6,415 nt of DNA from CALIKW01 sp038998005 (GTDB lineage: Archaea; Aenigmatarchaeota; Aenigmatarchaeia; CG10238-14; SCSR01), in contig JAVZIY010000036.1 in assembly GCA_038998005.1 (NCBI GenBank), positions 1 through 6,415 of the forward strand, written 5' to 3'. This document shows, in pieces, positions 1 to 4,905 of this stretch. Every line of letters begins with the position of its first letter. Position 1 is the first letter of the stretch. A program made the translations under genes and the position numbers. Below the pieces are notes generated by a model. The model was not told where the DNA came from. It did not search any database and saw only the letters and a list, made by a program, of their open reading frames with translations.

Positions 1-569
1 AGCTTTTCTTCTTTTTTCTTCATATATTCTTCAAAAGCTCTTTTGCTTCTTTTTCTCAATCTTTCAGCCCCTTCTTTAAGCAAATCTCTTGTACTCTTAG
101 CCAAAAGAAAAGATCTTTTATTCTTATGAGGTAAATTTATTAATTTTTTTTCATCTTTAAGTAAGGTTAAAATATTTGGAAAACTTTCCTCGGGATCGAG
201 CAAATCTTCAAGATAATTATCTATAAAATCATCTTTTAGATCTCCTCCCAAATAAAGAATAGTTCCAGTTACCATATCGTAAATACATTCAGGAGAAAAA
301 GTAGAAGCATAGTTTTTGTTTGAATTAAAAGAAGAGAGATTAATGTTTCTAACAAACCATGGAGGTCTTGTCTCTTTAATTTTTTCATTTAGAATTTTTA
401 AAATTTCAGGTTCAATTTTATACTTTTCTTTAATAAGACTCTTAGCTTCTCTCGCTCCGATTAAATTTTGTAAATTATACTTTTTTGCCAGAAACTTAGC
501 ATTTTTCCCATACTTGAGTCCTATCATCAAAATTTCAAATCTACTTCTTAAATTTAAACCCAAGCTCAT
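1..569 (-). CDS. Hypothetical protein, N-terminal 189 codons (C-terminus beyond the window)
   Basis: Reading the minus strand from the ATG at 569-567, the frame stays open for 189 codons to the left edge, so the C-terminus is missing. The first in-frame stop upstream is TGA at 599-597, with no other ATG, GTG or TTG between, so this start is well supported. The protein begins MSLGLNLRSRFEILMIGLKY. It is hydrophilic and mostly helical in character, with no signal peptide or membrane segment. The middle has an aromatic, proline-containing stretch (TRPPWFVRN, residues 67-75) and TFSPECIYDMVTGTILYLGG (about 90-109), then an acidic patch (DLLDPEES, 122-129). The last visible 35 residues are rich in Lys, Arg and Glu, possibly a coiled coil. 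I do not recognise a family and assign no function. It is transcribed divergently from the lipid operon across a shared 48-bp gap. Confidence 0.82.
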   Translation of the reverse strand, partial: MSLGLNLRSRFEILMIGLKYGKNAKFLAKKYNLQNLIGAREAKSLIKEKYKIEPEILKILNEKIKETRPPWFVRNINLSSFNSNKNYASTFSPECIYDMVTGTILYLGGDLKDDFIDNYLEDLLDPEESFPNILTLLKDEKKLINLPHKNKRSFLLAKSTRDLLKEGAERLRKRSKRAFEEYMKKKEEK

Positions 570-590
570 AATTTGAGTATAGAAATAAAG

Positions 591-596
591 TTTAAA
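591..596. promoter_or_regulatory. Palindromic TATA-like box TTTAAA shared by two divergent genes
   Basis: TTTAAA is its own reverse complement. It lies exactly 21 bp from the ATG at 618 (plus) and 21 bp from the ATG at 569 (minus). Archaeal TATA boxes are centred about 25-27 bp upstream of the transcription start, so both transcripts would begin at or within a few bases of their ATG, that is, leaderless. Purine-rich bases flank it on both sides (AAATAAAG before it on plus, AAAATGA before it on minus), as expected for BRE elements. Neither start has a Shine-Dalgarno motif. That one box serves both directions is inference. Confidence 0.6.
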
Positions 597-617
597 TCAT
601 TTTAATAAGATTTTAAA

Positions 618-1352
618 ATGATGAAATTCAGTGTTCTTTACGATCCAGATAAGCCTTATTTAACTGAAAGGATGTTTGTGGAAAGTGTCAAAAATAAGGA
701 GCTTGTAGAAAAGGTATGCGATTTCTGGGTTGGTGGGACAAAAAGCTCGTTTAATGATATAAGTTTTTGGCTTAAAAAACTTAAAGAAAAAGGATTTGAG
801 GAAAGATTTCTTTTTCCTGCCAGACCGCTTCATGTCTTTAGCGGAAAATATGCAAAATATATTTTAAGGCCTGAATTGCTCAACATAACAAGTTCTATAA
901 AAAGTCCACTCGCTCATCTATATACGAAAGTAGGTAAAATTGCAACAGAGATATTATATTCAATCGGCCCTCCATTTATGCTTGATTTTGGTTATTTAAT
1001 TCTTAGTCCAGAAAGTAGTGTAGGGAATTTTACAGGAGCGGCAAGAATTTGCGATGAAGACGCTTTGGAAAAAATCAAAAAATATCTTGAAAAAAACAAA
1101 AAATTTCATGGTGTGTACATAGAAGCTGGATCAGGAGCAAAAATGTCTGTAACAGAAAGAATTAAGTTGTTAGAAAAAACAAGAGAAATTGTTCCTGAGA
1201 ATAAAACAGTTTATAGTGGTGGTGGAATAAGTAAAGTAGATGAAGTACTTCTCCTTTTAGATTTAGGTATTCATCCTGTAATGAGTACCCATTTTGAAAG
1301 AAATCCGAAAGATATTTATAATTTCGCGAAAGAAGTGTATAAAAGGGTTTAA
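618..1352 (+). CDS. Geranylgeranylglyceryl phosphate synthase (GGGP synthase), divergent
   Basis: This 244-residue TIM-barrel protein of the PcrB/GGGPS family is expected to join geranylgeranyl diphosphate to sn-glycerol-1-phosphate, making the first ether bond of archaeal membrane lipids. Family marks seen: YDPDK (8-12), where the Asp binds Mg; VGGT (38-41); LFPARP (65-70); GYLILSPESSVGN (125-137); YIEAGSGA (167-174), the most diagnostic motif, whose Glu169 should contact glycerol phosphate; and SGGGI (200-204). Length is usual for the family. The odd part is the end: the family's usual phosphate-loop sequence, of the type IVTGT or IVTGN, reads VMSTHFE (221-227), without the glycine. Two ATGs in tandem (618 and 621) could start it; 618 is used here, and the protein is the same apart from one Met. 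It is the first gene of an operon, overlapping egsA by one base. Prenyl donor chain length cannot be told from sequence. Confidence 0.9.
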   Translation: MMKFSVLYDPDKPYLTERMFVESVKNKELVEKVCDFWVGGTKSSFNDISFWLKKLKEKGFEERFLFPARPLHVFSGKYAKYILRPELLNITSSIKSPLAHLYTKVGKIATEILYSIGPPFMLDFGYLILSPESSVGNFTGAARICDEDALEKIKKYLEKNKKFHGVYIEAGSGAKMSVTERIKLLEKTREIVPENKTVYSGGGISKVDEVLLLLDLGIHPVMSTHFERNPKDIYNFAKEVYKRV

Positions 1353-2410
1353 TGCTCTTTAGAAAAGTACATATAATTAAAACTTCATGGAGAATTGCTA
1401 CAGGAAAAAGGACTATTAAAGTCATTCCAAAATTTCTTGAGGAGCTGGGAGCTTATTCTTCGTTAATTGTTTGTGGGGAGAATACCTTCAAGTTTGCTGG
1501 AAGAAAGGTTGAGAAAATTTTGAGGAAAAGTGGGATGGAAACAGACCATATTTTTGTGAAAAGCCCAGATTTTTTAAATGTAAAAATGGCTGAGAAAAAA
1601 GCAAAAGCAAAAAGAGCTCAGGTTCTAATTGGAGTTGGTGGTGGAAAAAATATAGATGTAGCTAAAACAGTAGCCTTTAAACTTAAAGTACCTTATTTGA
1701 GCGTTCCAACGATTCCATCACACGATGGAATAGCATCTCCTTGCTCGAGTATTTTTAAAGAAAGAAAAAAATTATCCTTATTTCTTGAGCCACCCGCTGG
1801 TATAGTAGTTGATATAAGCTATTTGAGAAAAACTCCTGTAAGGTTCTTTTCTTCGGGTGCTGGCGATGTCATTGCAAAATATACAGCTGTAACAGATTGG
1901 GAATTGGCAAGAGAAAGGAAAAATGAATATTATGGTGAGTATGCTGGAAAAATATCTTCTTTGGCAGCCTCTGTAATAATTGAGAACGCATCAAGATATA
2001 AGGAAGATTATGAATCTTCTATAAGGCTTTTAATAGAGGCTTTAATAAGTTGTGGATATGCGATGAGCATAGCAGGCTCTTCAAGACCCTGTTCTGGTTC
2101 TGAGCATTCCTTTGCTCATGCAATAGATTTTCTTTATCCTGAAAATCAATCACTTCATGGGGAAAAAGTCGCTTTGGGGACTTTGATAATGAGTTATATT
2201 CAAGGAAAAGATTATGAATTGATAAGAAAAACTATGGAAATTCTAAATTTACCAAAAAATTATAGAGAAATAAAGATTCCTGAAGAAATTTTAGTAAATG
2301 CATTGATTAAAGCAAGAAAGATAAGAAAAAGGTATACTATTCTTGACGAAGTTAAAATTGAAAATAAAAGCGAAGCAGAAAAAATTCTTAAAAAACTTAA
2401 AATCATTTAG
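1352..2410 (+). CDS. egsA: sn-Glycerol-1-phosphate dehydrogenase (EgsA)
   Basis: EgsA reduces dihydroxyacetone phosphate to sn-glycerol-1-phosphate with NAD(P)H, setting the archaeal stereochemistry of membrane lipids. It is cytoplasmic and belongs to the iron-type alcohol dehydrogenase/glycerol dehydrogenase fold. The 352 residues match the family length. Seen: the dinucleotide loop GVGGGKNIDVAK (94-105); VPTIPSHDGIASP (118-130), a G1PDH signature; and likely Zn ligands Asp172 (GAGD), His252 (SGSEHSFAHAID, 248-259) and His269 (LHGEKVALG). All key residues are present, so the enzyme looks active. Its ATG shares the A of the preceding TAA (TAATG), which suggests translational coupling to GGGP synthase; its product is that enzyme's substrate. 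There is no strong Shine-Dalgarno motif. The last 8 bp overlap the convergent membrane-protein gene. The lysine-rich C-terminus (ILKKLKII) is encoded by A-runs that form T-tracts on the other strand. Confidence 0.95.
   Translation: MLFRKVHIIKTSWRIATGKRTIKVIPKFLEELGAYSSLIVCGENTFKFAGRKVEKILRKSGMETDHIFVKSPDFLNVKMAEKKAKAKRAQVLIGVGGGKNIDVAKTVAFKLKVPYLSVPTIPSHDGIASPCSSIFKERKKLSLFLEPPAGIVVDISYLRKTPVRFFSSGAGDVIAKYTAVTDWELARERKNEYYGEYAGKISSLAASVIIENASRYKEDYESSIRLLIEALISCGYAMSIAGSSRPCSGSEHSFAHAIDFLYPENQSLHGEKVALGTLIMSYIQGKDYELIRKTMEILNLPKNYREIKIPEEILVNALIKARKIRKRYTILDEVKIENKSEAEKILKKLKII
2379..2402 (-). terminator. Minus-strand T-rich tract inside the 3' end of egsA
   Basis: Read on the minus strand, just past the TGA (2405-2403) of the membrane-protein gene, the sequence has three T-runs of 4, 6 and 6 bases. 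These are the complements of lysine codons at the end of egsA. Archaeal RNA polymerase terminates at oligo-T stretches without needing a hairpin, so this is a plausible terminator embedded in the opposing gene. Confidence 0.45.
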
Positions 2411-3215
2411 TCTTTTTTATAATTTCCATAAAAAAGTATGTTTTTGAAATTAGGTTAAATACATGCATTAAGGAAAGGAATAAGGATACCACAAAAGCTT
2501 CTAGAATAAGGATGGGATAGTTTCTTAAAACTATCGATGAAGTGGAGACTATGTTGTATGATTTTACTCCTTGAGAAAAAGTATATAAAAGATCTTTTAA
2601 TTCATAAAAAATTGGAAAAAGAACTATTGTTGAAATGAAGAGCGAAAAAAGAAAAATTAAAAATATTATGAATCTTGTTAGAGCCCAAAAGGAAAATGTG
2701 GTAAAAATATTTTTCTTAACTAAGTTAAAGCTTCTTCCAAGAGCAAAATCAAAACTATCCTTTTTAATTATAACTGCAGGGAAGGCAAACAAGAAAATCC
2801 AATCTATTAAAATCTGGAAGAGAAAAGAAAACTCTCTCAAGAAAAATGTTACCAGAACTAAAATAGAAATAACCAAGCAAAGAGCGAAGATTTGTGGATA
2901 AATATTCTTTGAGGGATTTAAGCATTTTTCAAAACCTTTTTTCATCTTTATATCAAAAACCAAAGCACCACTGAACCATATGTTAATAAGAAGTGTTGCT
3001 ATAAAAGCTATTAAAATTCCTGCTAAGCATGAGTAAAAGATTTGGAAATCAAGAGAAGATGAATTTGCCAGAAATGAAGGAGCTCTTGAAATTATGGGAA
3101 GAAGAAAAATTAATGATATAAGAGAAAAAATTAGATAGAGAAGGAAGAAAGGTAAAAACCTTTTAGCATCAAAAGCCTCTTTTAAACTTTTTAAAATCAC
3201 TTCTATTATTTCCAT
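2403..3215 (-). CDS. Hypothetical six-segment integral membrane protein
   Basis: This 270-residue protein has about six hydrophobic segments: near 21-42, 64-87, 107-126, 130-150, 172-204 (long) and 234-257. Basic loops at 88-104 (KMKKGFEK) and 151-169 (KKDSFDFALGRSFNLVKKN), plus the KKTK end, put both termini in the cytoplasm by the positive-inside rule. The amphipathic N-terminal helix (EVILKSLKEAFDAKRFLPFF) followed by segments, and the RSFNLVKKN motif after a paired hydrophobic stretch, recall membrane-domain families such as GPDPase_memb/DUF975-like proteins. That is only a resemblance, and no enzyme motif is visible. ATG at 3215 is preferred; a TTG immediately before it at 3218 would add one residue. 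A TATA-like element sits 20 bp upstream, so the mRNA is probably leaderless. The 3' end overlaps egsA by 8 bp on the opposite strand. A link to lipid synthesis is not shown. Confidence 0.85.
   Translation of the reverse strand: MEIIEVILKSLKEAFDAKRFLPFFLLYLIFSLISLIFLLPIISRAPSFLANSSSLDFQIFYSCLAGILIAFIATLLINIWFSGALVFDIKMKKGFEKCLNPSKNIYPQIFALCLVISILVLVTFFLREFSFLFQILIDWIFLFAFPAVIIKKDSFDFALGRSFNLVKKNIFTTFSFWALTRFIIFLIFLFSLFISTIVLFPIFYELKDLLYTFSQGVKSYNIVSTSSIVLRNYPILILEAFVVSLFLSLMHVFNLISKTYFFMEIIKKTK
2411..2420 (+). terminator. Plus-strand T-rich tract directly after the egsA stop
   Basis: TCTTTTTTAT follows the TAG of egsA at once, with six consecutive T. It is the complement of the lysine codons at the C-terminus of the convergent membrane protein (KKTK). 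It would end the GGGP synthase-egsA transcript by the archaeal oligo-T mechanism. There is no hairpin. Confidence 0.5.
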
Positions 3216-3235
3216 CAAATTGAATTAAGAAAATT

Positions 3236-3247
3236 TTTATATTTAAA
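3236..3247. promoter_or_regulatory. Bidirectional TATA element between membrane protein and GTPase genes
   Basis: TTTATATTTAAA on plus reads TTTAAATATAAA on minus, so each strand carries TATA-like sequence. The element ends 20 bp from the minus ATG at 3215 and 24 bp from the plus ATG at 3272. With the usual 25-27 bp from TATA centre to transcription start, both mRNAs would have leaders of about 0-6 bases. No Shine-Dalgarno motif precedes either start. On plus, AAGAAAA upstream could act as the BRE. Confidence 0.55.
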
Positions 3248-3271
3248 GATTAAAAATCAACAGTAGTTTTA

Positions 3272-4429
3272 ATGATAGTGGGTATAATAGGGAAGCCCAA
3301 TAGCGGAAAATCAAGTCTTCTCAAAGCTCTAACTCTAGCAGAAGTTGGGATTTCTCCCGTACCTTTCACTACAATTAAACCAAATGTTGCAATTGGATAT
3401 GTTTCAATAGATTGTGTTTGTAAAGAATTTAATGTTAAATGCAATCCTAGAAAGGGATTTTGTAAGGATGGAAAAAGGTTTGTACCTGTTAAATTAATAG
3501 ACGTGGCTGGATTGGTTCCTGATGCACATAAAGGAAGGGGTTTGGGAAATCAGTTCTTGGATGATTTAAGACAAGCTCATGTTTTGATTCATGTTGTTGA
3601 TTTTTCTGGATTAACTGATGAGGAGGGAAAGCCAACAAAAAATCATGATCCTGAAAAAGATATAGAATTTTTGGAAAGGGAAATTGACCTTTGGTTTGCT
3701 TCAATAATAGAAAAAGCTGTGAGAAAATTTGAAAGGCAGATAGCAAAATTTTCAAAAGCAGATTTGATTCAAATCTTGTCTGAGCAACTTTCAGGATTGG
3801 AAATTAAAAAAGAGCATTTAGAAAAAGCTTTGGAGAAATCATCTCTTATAGATATACAGAATTTCGCAAAAGTTTTAAGACAAATTTCTAAGCCAATTAT
3901 AATAGCCGCAAATAAAATAGATTTAAAAGAAGCCCAGGAAAATTTTGAAAGAATAAAAGAAAAATATAAGTGTATTGTTTCAACAAGTGCAGAAGCAGAA
4001 ATTGCTTTAAAAAAAGCAGCAGAAAAAAATCTTATAGATTATTTACCTGGAGATAAGTTTAAAATTTTAGATAAAAGCAAGCTGGATGAAAACCAGCTTA
4101 GAGTTTTAGATTTAATTGAAAAAATCATAGAAAAATATGGCTCTACTGGGGTGCAAGATTGTTTGAATAAAGCTGTTTTTGAATTGTTAAATTATATAGC
4201 AGTTTATCCTGTTGCCGATAGCAAAAGATTAAGCGATACAGAAGGTAACATTTTGCCAGATGTTTTTCTTCTCCCTAAAGGAATTACTTTAAAAGAATTT
4301 GCATTCAAACTCCATACAGAAATTGGAGAAAAGTTTATTTGTGGGATAGATGCAAGAACTGGAAAAAAACTCTCTGGTGATTATCAGCTTAAAAATAAGG
4401 ATGTAGTGGAAATTGCTTTTGGAAAGTAG
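3272..4429 (+). CDS. Ygr210/YchF-type GTPase with C-terminal TGS domain
   Basis: This 385-residue Obg-superfamily GTPase is close to the archaeal/eukaryotic Ygr210 group, often annotated YchF. The family is cytoplasmic and thought to act with ribosomes; its exact role is not settled. Seen in order: G1 P-loop GKPNSGKS (7-14), switch I PFTTIKPN (31-38), G3 DVAGLV (77-82) followed by the Obg-type switch II HKGRGLGNQFLDDLRQA (86-102), a helical insertion with coiled-coil character (about 128-200), G4 NKID (214-217), G5-like STSAE (237-241), and a TGS domain over about 330-384. NKID implies GTP specificity, unlike bacterial YchF, whose changed G4 favours ATP. Four cysteines (48, 50, 57, 64) between switch I and G3 form CxC-x6-C-x6-C, which I recall as typical of archaeal members. 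The ATG is 24 bp from a TATA element, so it is likely leaderless. It is a single-gene unit with no sign of damage. Confidence 0.93.
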   Translation: MIVGIIGKPNSGKSSLLKALTLAEVGISPVPFTTIKPNVAIGYVSIDCVCKEFNVKCNPRKGFCKDGKRFVPVKLIDVAGLVPDAHKGRGLGNQFLDDLRQAHVLIHVVDFSGLTDEEGKPTKNHDPEKDIEFLEREIDLWFASIIEKAVRKFERQIAKFSKADLIQILSEQLSGLEIKKEHLEKALEKSSLIDIQNFAKVLRQISKPIIIAANKIDLKEAQENFERIKEKYKCIVSTSAEAEIALKKAAEKNLIDYLPGDKFKILDKSKLDENQLRVLDLIEKIIEKYGSTGVQDCLNKAVFELLNYIAVYPVADSKRLSDTEGNILPDVFLLPKGITLKEFAFKLHTEIGEKFICGIDARTGKKLSGDYQLKNKDVVEIAFGK

Positions 4430-4446
4430 AATAAACTTTTAAAAAT
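4430..4446 (-). terminator. Minus-strand T-rich tract after the 110-residue gene
   Basis: Read on the minus strand, this 17-bp convergent gap gives AAATTTTTAAAAGTTTATT, with runs of five and three T, directly after the TAA at 4449-4447. It is a weak but plausible archaeal oligo-T terminator for the small hypothetical gene. Confidence 0.35.
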
Positions 4447-4461
4447 TTATTTTTCTCTTTT
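4446..4461 (+). terminator. Plus-strand T-rich tract after the GTPase gene
   Basis: TTTATTTTTCTCTTTT begins 16 bp after the GTPase stop (TAG, 4427-4429). Nearly all of it overlaps the last codons of the convergent small gene, where the same bases encode the basic end KGRKREK. The run of T with no hairpin fits the archaeal oligo-T terminator. Confidence 0.45.
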
Positions 4462-4779
4462 CCTACCTTTCAAGATATATTCTAATTCATCTAATATCTT
4501 AAATCTAAGGTCTTTGGCACTTCCCCACAATTTGGTAAAATCTCCATCATACTTTGAATTTAGTCCATAGATTTCCATTAAAGAATGGTAAATTGAACCA
4601 GATGATGTATTTGAAATAATCTCCTCAACACAATTCAAAGCAATGAATAATTCGCTGCTTTTAACTTCTTTCCCCTTTCTTTCGTATTCATCATACGCCC
4701 ATTCAACATACTCTAACATATATTTCCATTGAGATAAGACATTATTAATTATTTTTTCAACATTTTCTTTTTCTAGCAT
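4447..4779 (-). CDS. Hypothetical small acidic helical protein, 110 residues
   Basis: The ATG is at 4779 and the TAA at 4449-4447. The protein begins MLEKENVEKIINNVLSQWKY and is soluble in character, with no signal peptide or membrane segment. Residues 1-35 and 85-110 look strongly helical; aromatic residues are frequent (QWKYMLEYVEWAYDEYER, 17-34); the single Cys is at 50. The end, LKGRKREK, is basic. I recognise no family. Evidence that it is a real gene: it has a TATA-like box 19 bp upstream at the same distance as its neighbours, a position bounded by two real genes in a dense region, and amino-acid composition normal for a soluble protein. A GTGGT stretch at 4789-4785 is too unlike a Shine-Dalgarno motif to rely on. 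Function unknown. Confidence 0.7.
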   Translation of the reverse strand: MLEKENVEKIINNVLSQWKYMLEYVEWAYDEYERKGKEVKSSELFIALNCVEEIISNTSSGSIYHSLMEIYGLNSKYDGDFTKLWGSAKDLRFKILDELEYILKGRKREK

Positions 4780-4798
4780 TTTACCACAAGTAATTAAG

Positions 4799-4806
4799 TT
4801 TAAAAA
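4799..4806 (-). promoter_or_regulatory. TATA-like box for the 110-residue gene
   Basis: On the minus strand this reads TTTTTAAA and ends 19 bp before the ATG at 4779. That spacing matches the other likely leaderless genes here. A second TTTTAAAT lies a little farther upstream (4815-4808) and would give a leader of about 8-10 bases, so which one is used is uncertain. Confidence 0.4.
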
Positions 4807-4863
4807 GATTTAAAACCTTTTTTAATTTTTTATTTAGTAAAATTCTATGGATAAAGTAACAAA

Positions 4864-4872
4864 TTAATAAAA
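4864..4872 (+). promoter_or_regulatory. Possible TATA box for gatDE
   Basis: TTAATAAAA lies 33 bp before the TTG start of gatD, so transcription would begin near 4893-4896 and give a leader of about 10-13 bases, just enough to include the GGGTGA motif. A second TATA-like sequence (ATATTTATA, 4882-4890) is too close to the start: a transcript from it would begin inside the gene. Confidence 0.35.
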
Positions 4873-4895
4873 GAGTCTTCAATATTTATAAGGAA

Positions 4896-4901
4896 GGGTG
4901 A
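4896..4901 (+). promoter_or_regulatory. Shine-Dalgarno motif of gatD
   Basis: GGGTGA contains GGTGA, complementary to the conserved 3' end of archaeal 16S rRNA, and lies 4 bases before the TTG at 4906. It is the only good ribosome binding site in the window. It decides the start: the nearby ATG at 4902 touches the motif and leads to a stop after four codons. Confidence 0.6.
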
Positions 4902-4905
4902 ATGC

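Noticed and set aside
316..576. An 86-codon plus-strand frame at the left end
   Set aside because: It is antisense to the well-supported minus-strand frame 1-569, is compositionally odd (Phe/Ile/Leu/Ser-rich) and has no promoter or ribosome site; it is a shadow.
1162..1425. Minus-strand frame across the GGGP synthase-egsA junction
   Set aside because: It lies opposite two genes with clear family motifs; no sign of independent coding.
2635..2901. An 88-codon plus-strand frame opposite the membrane-protein gene
   Set aside because: Lysine-rich translation is the expected antisense of hydrophobic Phe/Leu/Ile codons; the minus frame is longer and has coherent membrane topology.
3216..3218. TTG one codon before the ATG as start of the membrane protein
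   Set aside because: The ATG directly after it is the stronger codon and fits the leaderless spacing; the difference is one residue.
4802..4822. Possible hairpin AAAAAG...CTTTTT followed by T-rich sequence in the 126-bp gap
   Set aside because: The stem is almost all A-T and no upstream gene on the plus strand would need a terminator here; likely chance in AT-rich DNA.
4882..4890. ATATTTATA as the gatD TATA box
   Set aside because: It is only 15 bp from the TTG; a start 25-27 bp downstream of its centre would fall inside the coding region and remove the start codon.
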